A stretch of DNA of 64,000 nt from Liolophura sinensis (lineage: Eukaryota > Mollusca > Polyplacophora > Chitonida > Chitonidae): contig NC_088304.1 of assembly GCF_032854445.1 (NCBI RefSeq), positions 20,535,704 to 20,599,703 of the forward strand. The letters run 5' to 3'. A program made the position numbers and the translations under genes. Every line of letters starts with the position of its first letter. Position 1 is the first letter of the stretch. Positions 38,161-50,094 of the stretch are shown here, piece after piece. The notes under the pieces were generated by a model. The model was not told the origin of the DNA. It did not search any database and saw nothing but the letters and a program-made list of their open reading frames with translations.

Positions 38161-38230
38161 GGGGCTAAGGTGGCTAGTGTGCCCGTCTGACTCATTGACC
38201 CAGGAGCCTCTCACCAGTGTGGCCAATTCA
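38161..38230 (+). repeat. SINE family S1, head only
   Basis: GGGGCTAAGGTGGCTAGTGT, GACTCATTGACCCAGGAGCC and TCTCACCAGTGTGGCC match the first 70 bases of S1; body and tail are absent. Confidence 0.7.
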
Positions 38231-38929
38231 CTTACTCAGCCATTGTCATTGCAATTGGTCGTATAATTCTCTTCACTCTCTAGACTTAATTAGTATTGCC
38301 CACGCCCTCTAAGAAAGAAATGATTACGGAAATTACTAGAATGAATATACACATACAGTATTCTCAACCGTATCTCAGCAGTATCTCGCTCTTTGGTTAA
38401 ACGGTTGTTTCCTCGTTTCGTCCGACATAAGTTCGTCTGTATCCGTAGAGTTGGGATTTACTAGAGCACGACAGAGCCAATGTATAGAGGACATACACGG
38501 ACACGGTGGAAAACCATGATTCAGGAATACGACGTAATAACGACGTACAAGCTGTGTTTTGCACAATGATGTTACAGGATGAAATAAGTTATGGATTCCG
38601 TCTTCGCCGGTCTTTGTACTAATCACCGTTTGGCATTAAATACTGTGTGTCAGTCTGCATTAATGCTGTTGGGATTTACTAGGATCTATGGGTGGAAACA
38701 GACATTTCGATACCAGGCGTTAACCAATATGGATGTTACAGGTCAATAATCGCAAAGCTCAGTTCCCAAAACGACGTTTAACACAAACCTACAAAGTATA
38801 AAAAGTACGAAATCACTTCGCAATCATGCAAAGAGATGCAGTCAACAATGTTCAGTGATGTTGGAAAGGAGCAGGTACGTTCTAAGCGAGTGACTGACGT
38901 CAGTATTTAAATCGCGTGCAACGCTAGTA
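38231..38929. other. Spacer; fragment shared with the A2 leader
   Basis: 38690-38840 shares ATACCAG-CGT-AACCAA, GGTCAATAATCGCAAAG and GTTTAACACAAACC with 5745-5830 and, for the last word, with 25866 and 51947. It appears to be an older dispersed repeat without a recognisable class. Confidence 0.45.
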
Positions 38930-39134
38930 AGTTGTCAATAATAAAATATGTATCTCAGTTGCGCTTCGATACTTACTACCCGTCGCATCCCTGGATGCTG
39001 GACACCTCGTCGAAAAATATTGGTCATAGCATAGCGTGACGTCAAATACTAGTAACCCATCGCTTAGCATCAAATACCGATGCAACACATGTACCGATAG
39101 TCTCGAACATGTAAACTTAGAAATTCGGGGAATG

Positions 39135-39388
39135 CACCAATGAATGCTTGGGGTATTTTTACCTCGTACATACGACGACGAAGAGTCATTAGGTGTGGGC
39201 ACATATAATGTCTCATCTTGACACCGCGACCAGTGAAGTATCATTATAAAGACACCAGACATGACAGCGCACCCCGTCACATAATACTGACACGGGGTCA
39301 ACCAGTCCTGTTTCCTTGTTCTAACCCATTAGCGCAGAGCGTCAATCGAGGAAGCAGCAAGTGCATTTTTGAAAGTCTTTGGTAGAAC
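39135..39388 (-). repeat. SINE family S3 in B2
   Basis: GAATGCTTGGGGTATTTTTA tail, AAGAGTCATTAGGTGTGGG, CACCAGACATGACAGCGCAC, CACGGGGTCAACCAGTC and GTCAATCGAGGAAGCAGCAA. The order equals that at 52101 and 58630. Confidence 0.8.
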
Positions 39389-40124
39389 TTCATAGAAAAG
39401 GCAATGGTAATATATCTTGTTGTATACCACCGTAGTTAGGCTGTCCAAAGGAAGGCTACGGCTGCCATTTGCTAAACACTACATGAAACTACATTATACA
39501 TGTACTATCAGAACGAAACTAATCGTTATGATATTATTAAAGACACACACCACAGAGGGTAAAACCAGCGCAGTAACATCAGTGTGATAGCTGGCAAATG
39601 GTCACACGTAACCGGTGAAATATGATCTCTTGCCAGTTTACCTCAGACAGGGTTTTCTTCTGGCTGTTCATGTAATGCATAAATAGTAGCAACTTAGACA
39701 CTCCTTAGCACCATTACAGTCGTCAATGGTCAATTCTGTACCATATTGCAGTGAGCTCGTAATCATATATTTTATTAATATGTTTATTTATCTAATGTTT
39801 AATACCTTATTGCATATAATATTTACTTACATCATGAAGTTGAGGTTTACAGGTTGAGAAAATCAGATAGGCACCAGTAATCTGCCTCTTGCCAGGAACA
39901 TGTACCTGACAAAATTCCTGGGGACTTCAGCGGTCAAACGTAGCAATACAGCGGAAAAGTTTCTAACCTGGCGTAAAACCATGAACCATTCTTCGTTTAA
40001 TATTCAGCATTGTAACCAGTCTAATGTGACTGATGGGACATTAAAAGTGTCTTTCACCATAAGCAAACAAAAAATGTAGAGCTGATTGCTTTTACGACTG
40101 AAACACGCCAATCGAATTTAGTGC

Positions 40125-40140
40125 TGTCACAATTGTGACA
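40125..40140. repeat. Perfect 16-bp palindrome in B2
   Basis: TGTCACAATTGTGACA is its own reverse complement. The corresponding site in B1 (about 22416-22431) is TCACCATTGTGACA-like and no longer symmetric. Confidence 0.9.
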
Positions 40141-40531
40141 AAAAAAAGATAAAAGTTACCTGTTAAGGGTTACAGTGTAAGAATAAACATTATCTTAATC
40201 GTCCCTCGGATCGGAGAAATAATTACTTAGATAATGATAACAGCACATTGCACCGGTAATAATGACCCCAAGTTGACGATTTACGCCTTGTGGGAGTGCT
40301 CCATTAACACGGGAGAATTACAGTAACAGATGGATGTCAGTTGTGAGGTCGAGGGGTGACTTGCTGAAAAGATAGATACTGGAAATTGGCGCTCTAGCTT
40401 TATGCTACATTGCTTCACAGTAGACATCAATTCGCTGCCACAACTGTTGATTGCAAAGCCATCTACATGTATATGATCTTGCATCATGTAACATGTAGGT
40501 TAACTGATTGATCACAAATCTAGCAAAATCT

Positions 40532-40735
40532 AGAGTCCTTCACCAGTGTGATACTCCAGCCCAAGCTGACTCCCTCTCCGCTCGTAAGTGGGTAGGTCTT
40601 TCAGCAACCCGCGAATAGTCTTGGTTTCCCCCCTGAACTTTGCCCGGTTTCTTCCCAAAATGGCGATGGCCGAAGTCTCATAGGTGAAATAATCTCGAAT
40701 ACGGCGTAAATCAGCAATCATATAAATAAGTAAAT
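40532..40735 (+). repeat. SINE family S1, diverged
   Basis: CCTTCACCAGTGTGATACTC, CTGACTCCCTCTCCGCTCG, AACCCGCGAATAGTCTTGG, CCCGGTTTCTTCCC and ACGGCGTAAATCAGCAATCA with an AAATAAGTAAAT tail. It is absent from the left arm. Confidence 0.8.
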
Positions 40736-42699
40736 CTTACTAAATAACGCTGTTAATTGCATTGTTTTCGCATGCGCGTTAAAACATCAGGAAAATCAGG
40801 AAGTCATATGCCTATGCCGTAGACGCCGATCGCATTAGATACATACATGAACACGATATACTCTGTCATAACGAAAGACTAATTCTTGAAATAAAATACG
40901 GGTATTTATTGTGTAGCTATGCAAAGATATATCACTGGATTACATCTTAGTTTCCGACAGGAACACGTGCTATATTCATCTCATCGCTTCCTTCCATACA
41001 ACAACTTGATGGCTTTGATTTGATTCACATTCTTTGATTTTCCAAAATGTGGAGCTTTCGCGTACTGATCCGTTCTGTAAGACCTTGGATTAACTGGGAA
41101 TGCATGAAAAAACACGACCATATGATTTCCATATAGCCTTTCAGAACTGTATTGCTCCGATGTAGAAGGAATAGCCATGTTCGATCACTGCAGGTTACAG
41201 ATGATGAATCACTTAAAGACTAGAGTCATCATAGACCCACAGACTGTGTCGTGATGTAGTCACTTGTGATGTCATTGGATGATGGCCTGCCTATAGTGGA
41301 TCGTTCAAGTATTATACTCGAGGATGCCACAATGATCTCTGTCAAAGCTAAAGAAGCTTTAGCTGGAAACAACATTGACTTGACCTATTTCCTGGCACAA
41401 GGCCATGAATCGTTTGATCTGTACGCACACACGCACGGCCAATTTTCCTTACCATCAGCTATTCTCTCATGAAACATATATCATCATTGATAATATCCGT
41501 TTTTCAGCACAACTCAGAGAATTGTCTATGTTTCTGACTGATCAAACCGTCTCGAATGAGATCCCACATTCGCCCAATAGGCAAGGCACCCGAGATCACG
41601 AAGCAGTCTCAGATTTAAATGTCTCAAAATCGTTAAACTTGGTATGTTCTTGCCTGTTATTTAAGCTGAAATTTGTTTTACGATGGCCTAGCCTGAATTT
41701 ACGTTATGAAGCAATATTTTGACCGTGCTATGTAACAAATAACCGTTTTAAAGCGATTTCAAATTTTGAGTGAAGTCTGAGATTGTTTCGTGATACCGGG
41801 ACCAGGTATACAGCCTTTACACAAACCGCCCAAAGAACCAAGAGTGTATATGAAAAACGAAACTATGACGGTCTCGTGCAAAGAGAAACAGTCAACAGTT
41901 TACCTAATGAGTCACCGTCACACATTCCAGCCAATAGACACGCTAGTCCCCAATATACCAGACAATAACTTTTTGGCTCTCATCTTCAAAGAATTCCAAT
42001 ACTTTAGCAGCTTACCAGAACGATGTATGGGAAAACTTATCGTACCATCTGTTTTGAGACAATTAAAATAATACCCTGGCAAGCTGAGTTTAAAATTACT
42101 AGAAGTTCAACTAACGCAAGTATTCTCTCTAAGCTCAACAAGGGCCCCTACGCCGTGTGCTCTTCTCATAGCGTGATCCTTGATGCTGTGTAAAAAACAG
42201 CGTGAGCTAACTGAAGTACCGGTACTAATTCAAGTCCGTATGCTCTTCATCGTGATAAATTCGTTACACGAGCATGTTGTGCGAGTATCTTGCCTGATAT
42301 CTTCTCCACAAAATAACAGGCGGTATGCCCACGACATGCTATGGCATAATTCATACGTTCTTACTTATGAAAAAAGTTCTTACTTATTACTTAGGAAAAA
42401 AATCGCGTAGTTTTACTTTTGCTTTCGTATAAGGTAAAAGCGTAAATCTGAAACTAAAGCTAACTATTTCTATGTTGTAACTTTCAGGTAGCTTACTAAC
42501 TAACGGTACCCTTTCCCTAAAGCAAATGTACACTTGTTTAACTACTTTTAAAAGTGAAATGCAAAAAAGAAAAGGGTATATCAATGTAATAGTCTCTCGT
42601 TTTTGACACAACATTCTTTTCATTGATGTAAATTTGATGTAAGTACAAAAATAACCCTCTTGTTAAATATTTGAACATCACCCTTCGTCACAATACATA
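40736..42699. other. Unassigned; several short protein-like frames
   Basis: This right-arm stretch is longer than its left-arm counterpart and I could not align the two. Three frames have balanced, non-AT-biased composition: 40981-41178 minus (65 codons, with an FHAFPVNPRSYRTDQYAKAP stretch), 41269-41472 plus (67 codons from ATG, with SLDDGLPIVDR and DLTYFLAQGHESFD) and 41790-42071 plus (93 codons, with FQPIDTLVPNIPDNNF). I recognise no family. They could be exons, remnants of a transposon protein, or chance. Confidence 0.3.
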
Positions 42700-42707
42700 G
42701 CGGAGTT

Positions 42708-42725
42708 GGGGGGGGGGGGGGGGGG
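42708..42725. repeat. Poly-G run, 18 nt, at the end of A6
   Basis: Eighteen consecutive G. On the minus strand it follows TATGGTTGACCG and falls exactly where A5 has TGCGGTTGACACCCCCCTCC (20733-20752), so a short C-rich tract has expanded in A6. Confidence 0.9.
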
Positions 42726-45023
42726 CGGTCAACCATACAGAAGCTATTTCGGTTGTGCCACTTCTTATAAGGTAATTCAGCTACCTGCCTCTTAGTAATC
42801 GATACACAGCAGGCTCGGTGTGGAACTGCTCGGAATTCGACATAATATTTTCTCTGAAATGTCCAGGTTCGCTCAGCAGAGGTATGTATGAGTTACAAAA
42901 CTTAATTAATGAAGTGGGACCAGTCGTAAAATCTAAGTTTTCTCTAAGAATTGTAGGGATAAGTTAACCTTCAGTCAATGAGCCGTTCTCAATCGGCAAA
43001 CCGAGTGGTCAATGTACCGGATAAAAAACAACAACAAATCTTAAACTTAATTTAGTAAATACGTTACTCATACCTGTAAAATGTGCATTGTGTGATCACA
43101 GCATTCGACATCCTAATGAATTTTTGGACATTTCATTGTATTTAGAGGTAACATTGTTTTACATGTATTCAACAGCAGAATATACAGGTAAGCAACTACT
43201 CAGTGAGCCGGTTAATCCGTTTGGCTTGTCTTTATAGCCTATATTTTTTCACGCGCTGTGTAGCCCAATCAATTTTTTCACATCCCTAAACAACCAGACA
43301 CTTACTGAAATTCCAACGGTGCCTGTCTCTCATTGGCAGTATTTCACCTGATTAAACTGTTAGCTGCGAGCCTCATTTTGCTTTTTACCGGAGGTAAATA
43401 GGGTTGTGTCCTGTCGTGATCTGGTATTATGGCCGTCACTGAACCTGTTACGTACCAGACATCTACCTCTGGGAACAGACGCACAAATGCCGTCTAGACA
43501 GGCTGGAAGACGATAATGTTGGTGAATAATAAAAGCATGAAGAGCTAATCTGGCATGTCCAATAGGCCTGTTCTGAATTGACTCTCTTGTTAAACAACAG
43601 CGACAATGACGTAACGCGAGATTAGTTCTTGAGGTGTGGAACTACGCCTAGTGGAAACTCGCCTATAACAAAATGCAGTGTTCAGGTTGCGTCACAACAA
43701 TGACAAATGTTTTTAGGTAACAGAGTGCAGTAAAACATGTTATCATATATCTATCTGTCTGCGGCATCCGATACAAGCCATCTGTTTTGTAAGCCTTTAC
43801 TGGCGATCCTATGAGTTCTTCCCGGGCTGAAATTTCAACGTTGTTGAAAAATGGAGTAATTTTTTTATGGCTATTTAATTCAGTTATGTTTCATTTTGAT
43901 ATTTGATTTGATTGTGTTTTTACTGTGAATGACACAGTAGTGACATTTTGATGTAACCACCATAGTCATGCCAGCACTGTTTCCGGGGATCCCCGATCAA
44001 AACGTGGTGATATTGTTTAACACAATTTTGGATTATTAAGTTTCATTTTCAATATCTGCATTCACTTTCCGTTGTGTAATTCATTATTTATCACGTACTA
44101 TGTTTGTTGGCGGGTTTTGTGAGTGACGTGATCAGGCACTTCTGTACCATGGTTGAAAATGTGAGTTTGCCAAATCCTTCTCGTTGACTTTATTGGATAA
44201 AATGAATGATCATACGCAGATCGAACAAACAAACTGTGTGTGTTCCGTGAAGTTGTATCAACAGCCCGTTGCCTGAAATCGTGCTGTCGTATCATCCAGA
44301 TGATGTTAATACATCATCGCGGATTACGCACTGTCATAATAATCTCTATATATAAGCCTCTCATACATGTATATGAGCTGCAGAAATGCCGAGAGATCGT
44401 AAATGAAGTCGATGTTTTCAGGGGGACAGTTCGCCAAGGTTGTTTATTGCATGTATTTAGGGTCATGATTTTAAAATTACAATGTTTAACCAAAAAGCTT
44501 TAAAAATACATAACGAGTATCTTATGAGCTTTCCAAACAAGTTTACATGATTGAAATCTGCCTTAAAGCGAGGTCATCAACTAGCGTATGCCACTTTAAC
44601 TCGGAGACTTCCCAGTAGTCATTTTCTGAGGTCCAACTTGACCATAGCGTACTCACAAAATCGCACCTTTAAAACGGGAGAGTGACCCCAAGGGAGGTAA
44701 TTACATGCAGAAGATCTGATGCCTTTTGTAGTTATACGAATGAACACGCAGACAATAAAGCAAACGAGGGGAGAGTGGAGTTATAATTCAAGTTCTTCTA
44801 ATAATATTTTAAACCAGGTTTGTCTTTTAAAATTATTTTTTTTTATTCCTGGAGATGCAATTTAACATATTAAAAGCGGAAATTAAGAGAAACGCGGATT
44901 GTCCTTTACTTCTAAAATAAATTAATACATCAGATGTGGTAGTTTTAACGAGGTGTCGTTTTGGCCATTGATGTATAAAGCAACAATTTTACCGTGGACG
45001 GGGCCGAAGCTGGTTCCTGTTCG

Positions 45024-45309
45024 TCACAGGTTCCTTTTTGATTTTGATTGGTGTTTTACGCCGTACTCAAGAATATTTCACTTATACGACGGCGGCCAGC
45101 ATTATGGTGGGTGGAAACCGGGCACAGCCCGGGGGAAACCCACAACCATCCGCAGGTTGCTGGTAGACCTTCCCACTTACGGCCGGAGAGGAAGCCAGCA
45201 TGAGCTGGACTTGAACTCGCGACCGCATTGGTGAGAGGCTCCTAGGTCATTACGCTGCGCTAGCGCGCTAACCGACTGAGCCACGGAGACCCCTACTCAC
45301 AGGTTCCTT
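45024..45309 (-). repeat. SINE family S1, 260 bp, with perfect 13-bp target duplication
   Basis: TCACAGGTTCCTT occurs at 45024-45036 and 45297-45309 and exactly brackets the element (45037-45296). Minus strand: GTCTCCGTGGCTCAGTCGGT head with A-box, CGCTAGCGCAGCGTAATGAC, CCAATGCGGTCGCGAGTTCA with B-box, the complete body with CCCGGGCTGTGCCCGGTTT, and TACGGCGTAAAACACCAATC. Intact head, body, tail and duplication make this the youngest-looking SINE in the window and the best local reference for S1. Confidence 0.95.
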
Positions 45310-47330
45310 GTCTACTTACTATTAGCCTACATGTGCATCATGAACTATAATTTTATTACGTGGGTACATACCATTTTCTAGACTATACATTTAAAAAAAT
45401 AAGCATGAATTCGTTTTCCAATTTTAACTGACGTATGTATTATTTTAGCTGTTTTTTATGCTTTTTAATTATAAAAAAAACTTTTTTTGGTTTCATTTTG
45501 TAATTTGGGTATAGTCATTATCGCATTGAAAATCTCATCCCATGGCTCTATAACAGGCAGAATCTATCAGCTTTTGTTATAGCCCCTTCTACTCCTGAAT
45601 GGCTGAATAACACCTGCAATAACTTAGCACATTATTTCCATACAGCTAGATATACGTTGTAATGTATTACATCTTTTACGAAGTGCTCCAAACCTCTTCA
45701 TCTGTTCAATGGCTGACTGCTTTTTGGGTGGTGGAGTATATCGCCGCGAATGGAAAGGCAATTCGTACATTTACTGATTAAAGCCTCATTCAAACTGGCC
45801 TGTGCTGGATTCGAGCCTCTGGCGTCAATGACGTTAGCAGATTGCTGCAAAACTAACCAAGTATTAAGAGCATCAGATAAGAAAACATCTGTTCATAACC
45901 AGCCTAACATGGATCGAAGTCATTTGCTAACGTCACAGTAGTTGTATGAGTTTCTTTGCCGAGGCAAAAAATGGTAATAAATAAAATATGCAGTGGACAA
46001 GATGTGTTGGTGTGCATCTGGACAATTTCCTGCATAAAGGTCGAAACGTTTTGTGGAAAACGGTGCCATTATTCCAGTCATTATTATGACTGCGAATTTC
46101 TCCTTACAGATAACATGATTAATAATTCAACATTTCATTCCTCCCGGCTGTGCTCTACTGAACTGTGCAACTGAGCCCTAGTCTAAGGCGAAATTAATAA
46201 TGTTTGATCGTTGAGTGTGCTAACATAATTGTGGTGTTCGGTTCTTGTCCCAGCAAGAAGCGTAATGGATTGAAAGTACGTAATTGTGAACCAAATAACC
46301 ATTGTTTGGATATGTTTTGGACTTGTTTGAAAACGTGGGTCATTGGGCAAAATTGCCGTGGTATTTTTAATTATACCAATTACATACAACAGGCGAGTTC
46401 TCTAGTCGACTGTACGCCCGGTTAGCAGGTCGGCTGTTATTCTCGATATATCCCGTACTAAACACAAATATATTCAGGCTGGTGCCAATCGATCTATGGG
46501 CATGTCACAATCCCTTAACCAAATGTTCTCCAGACACGGGTAATATTTCCATGCCAAGTGTCGGCTATCATATTACCGGGATATACGACTACATGCCCTC
46601 TGCAGACAATATTCATATGTGCCGGTGTCTGTATGTCCCTCGGCCGTGTAACTGAGAACACGGGTGTTCAATAATTCAGCCAACAGACTCAACAGCCCGG
46701 GATAAGTTGATTGACTTATTTAATGCTGGTTTTAAAGATGTCTTCACCATACCGATGCTTAACGACAATGGATATAAAACTGACGGGGGAATATTAAATT
46801 TGGTAGAGCACAGCTCGATTAATACACTCTAAGGTACCGTTGTCAAAGCAGGGTAATAGCCCTTCTGTCTGGCTGCTAGAAAACTAACGGTAGAAAATGA
46901 TCAGTTGTCTTTACTATGATGCTGATGAAGTATTTCATATGGCACGGAATCTGCTGTGTGTATGGTGACAATAACAGGCCAACACGGTAAATATTAAGGG
47001 TTTAAAGGACATGATGTAAATCGTAAAGGTTGTACTTGGTTAGCGCTATGCAATTTGTGCAAAACTGGGATTGGAAAATGTCCGTGCTAAGCGCGTTACT
47101 TTGATGCCGCTAAAAGTAAATGAACTTTGATGTAGAGATAATGCAAATTTTCCACGTGATGAATTCAAACTCGTCCACTTTGTGTGTGTTCTCATGAGAT
47201 GGTTTCAACTGTGATTTAATTGTGTTTTACCCACGTCCATTACGGCACGCTGTTCTTCTAATTTATGCAAATGTGTGGAGAAATGACTTGTGTGTGACAT
47301 TTACCTTCTATATTGCCATACCTGGTTTCC

Positions 47331-47681
47331 CAGTAACCTTGTTCTACTCAAAACCAAGCGAAAATCCATTGTGCAATAATCTTTACTACTCTCTGCTACC
47401 CAAAAGCAACGGGAAAAATAAATGTATGAGAACATTTATCTGTATTCATAGATGCAAATGTGAAAAGCTCTTGTTACGTACGGAGCTTTTACGTTGTATT
47501 GCAATTAGCTGATCTGGCGCTACATTAAATTCTACATATACACACACACTGGATCGACCATTTTTTGCATTTAGCATTGTGGTGATACATTCTCTTTTAG
47601 ACGTGCATGAGAACATGCTTGTTAATGGACAATGTGTCTACATTTATTTATTCAATATCAAAGACCAGCAGGATCATACAA
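47331..47681. other. Unassigned stretch
   Basis: No repeat match. The frame at 47222-47512 overlaps the A6 boundary and is not shared with any A unit. Confidence 0.45.
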
Positions 47682-47945
47682 AAAAAAATGGTACACGCTG
47701 CTGCCTCGCTTTGCGCTCAGCACGGATAGGTTAGAGCAAGAAAATATGACTGGTTGGCCCGGTATCAGTGTATTGTGACTAGTGTGGGATTCCAGGCATA
47801 GTGCCTTCGGCATGATACTTCTGTGATGGCAACACTTTGGCACCATGGACTCGCCCTGCCACAACAAGACACAGTATATGTAAACACGTAATGAGTCCTC
47901 GTCAACTGAAAAATTGTTATGTACGACATTAAACCCCGCACATAC
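47682..47945 (+). repeat. SINE family S3
   Basis: CTGCCTCGCTTTGCGCTCAG, GACTGGTTGGCCCGGTATCA, TTCGGCATGATACTTCTGTG, GGACTCGCCCTGCCACAACA, TAATGAGTCCTCGTCAACTG and a GTACGACATTAAACCCCGCA tail. No tRNA-like head. Confidence 0.8.
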
Positions 47946-49839
47946 ATATATATTCAAAAGCAAGCATGGCGGAGTATTGACATGACGTCATATTACATTT
48001 ATGTACAATACATATTTAGGTTACACTCGCGGCAGGGGTTCGTGCAGTGATACGTGTTACATACACAAGGGAGATTATGGATATATTAGCATTGAACCAC
48101 GCACTCTTGCATTCACTGTTACGCATGCACAGCAACGACGTTTATTGCTAACAGGCCTCTACACTCAATGATTCACATGAGCTGAGAAATGTTTTGCATT
48201 GGTACTGAATCATGTTCAACTAAGTCCAGCGTTCAATATCTTTGTGCACTCAGCAAAATAATTGATTTAGGAATTGATGCGGTGCTGTATTTTGTTGTTA
48301 AAATATCACTTTTCTCAGAAATGGATTTATATAGATTTCTGAACTTTACATCGCCAACAACGTTTAGTGGGTTCGTTGGAGATCGATTAATTTAAAACGT
48401 TTGATGGAGATCGAGCTCTGTCCGTTAAAAATTATGATTGATTTGTATTATATTCAAATAACTTGGTTCACCTGGTAAAGTGTGGTATTAACATGCTTCA
48501 ATACTGTATTCAGATTCAATCCCTGCCCTAGTTAGTACCCATCGCTGGACCTTCTTTTTACAGGGATATTGTAGACAATGAACGGTCTACCTGGTTAAAC
48601 CTCTTTATCATCTTATATATAAAACATGTTTGTACAGTACTACACCAATGTCATAATTAAATAAATATGAGACTTTTGTGATAGGACTCATCTTATTTCC
48701 CTGCTTGATTCTAACAACATTTGTAGTGCAGTCATGCCGTTTATAATATTTACTTTGCAGATAGTATGTATGAGAAACGTATACCCAGAGACGAATTGTA
48801 CCTAATCAGAGCGATGAACGATGAGAAGAAAGACGTGACAACGAGATTTAATAACGGAATTACACCTAGATACAACTGGTATAAAAGTCTGGGGCTGTCT
48901 ATTCATATATAAACATCTATTCTGAGGAGTACTCCATGGTGATGTTAAAGCTCTCAGTGCCGTAAAGCAGACGCTCACATGAAATAAATGTAAGATTTCT
49001 GATATGGTTCTAGAAATGTATCCGGAAGAGAGTGAAGAATACGGAAAAAAAATCTACCTAGCATGACAGTATATATGAACATGCGGTGTATGCAAAGTTA
49101 GGTGTAATATTGTACATTAGATAAACGACTTATGTGGACGTGAATTAGTTTGATTGCCGTAAGCAAAGGTGCACGGAAGGCTGATCAGCCGTGAGGCCAG
49201 CCATATCCTGATAGCACGCCACGATGTCGGCAAAATGGAAAATGTGTTTTCGTAAACATGGACGGCATGCAGCGAAGTCATGATATAATGGTGTGTTTGG
49301 CTCTTGACAAAGAAAAAAATTCAACAACACGTAAACAGAAATCCATGTGACGAACAGGAAAAATTGGACATCTCTTCTGTTTTTTTGTTCAGTAGCTAAA
49401 AACTAAATCGATGTAACGGTATGAAACTTTAATGATCAATACACCTCGTTTTGAGACTGTCTATGGTTTAACGTCACATCGGCAGTATCGCAGCCATGAC
49501 ATGACGATAACATATTTAAAATAGGATACAGTAACGTAGACCAGAGGATGACCAATAAAGCATATGTCAGTCGTCTATATATAAATAAGTTAATGTGTTT
49601 GGGAGCAGGTCGTTACCGAGTTGTTAAGAGAGATGTCATTTAATCGTTAGGAATCACAAAGTATGAGTAAAATTCCCTCATTGGGCAGGGAAGTTGAATT
49701 TCTCCACACTGTCTGATCTTGGGACAGTCCTACGTTCGTCTCCAATCGTCGTGTATATCTGTCTATACGTCAGACGTGGGACAGTTCGTATACAACTTGC
49801 CAAAGGTGTGTAGTTTAGACACCGCGACGCTTTGCGGGT
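47946..49839. other. Unassigned sequence between A6 and the C array
   Basis: Apart from the S4 fragment at 49463-49524 (TTTAACGTCACATCGGCAGT, then ATGACGATAACATATTTAAA) no repeat or gene was recognised. Frames here are under 70 codons. Confidence 0.5.
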
Positions 49840-50094
49840 CTACATGTGGGGCATTAAGCATTAAAGTGGGGTAAATTGTAGTTTGGTGCCTGTCTTCATC
49901 CGAAGCAGCTAAATTTATCATTGGTAGAAGCAGAGGTTAAACGTCACTGGTTAAGAACAAAATTACCATTCTCTTGCGTACATGACGAAACAAAGTTTTG
50001 TCCAAAGTCAACCAAATGTCAACCAAATGTTAAACTCTCACAGCCGCAGTGAAATTATGGTAAACAGACGTCCACGATAGTGCAAGTGTGTTTG

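Larger units (their letters stand above)
38930..40530 (-). repeat. Block B2, right arm of the inverted duplication
   Basis: The reverse complement of this block follows B1 (22030-23600) from end to end. The most conserved stretch is 40231-40279, against 22303-22351. It contains S3 at 39135-39388 at the position of B1's S3 fragment. Confidence 0.8.
42700..47330 (-). repeat. Unit A6: inverted, interrupted copy of the A unit
   Basis: Reverse complement of 47330-47040 matches 11090 or 16590 of A3/A4 (AAATCAAAGT-type segment). 46720-46440 matches the A core (11690-11960 and 17195-17480) very closely. 43560-43330 matches 12790-12960 and 19900-20120 (TAGACGGCATTTGTGCGTCT, GTAACAGGTTCAGTGACGGC). 43330-42780 matches 20100-20720 of A5 (CGGTTTGCCG, CATACCTC). 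About 43640-46420 has no counterpart and includes a younger S1 SINE. Orientation is opposite to A1-A5. Confidence 0.75.

Noticed and set aside
45750-45941. 63-codon frame with GGATTCGAGCC resembling a B box
   Set aside because: There is no A box or SINE body around it and no repeat copy, so the word is probably fortuitous.
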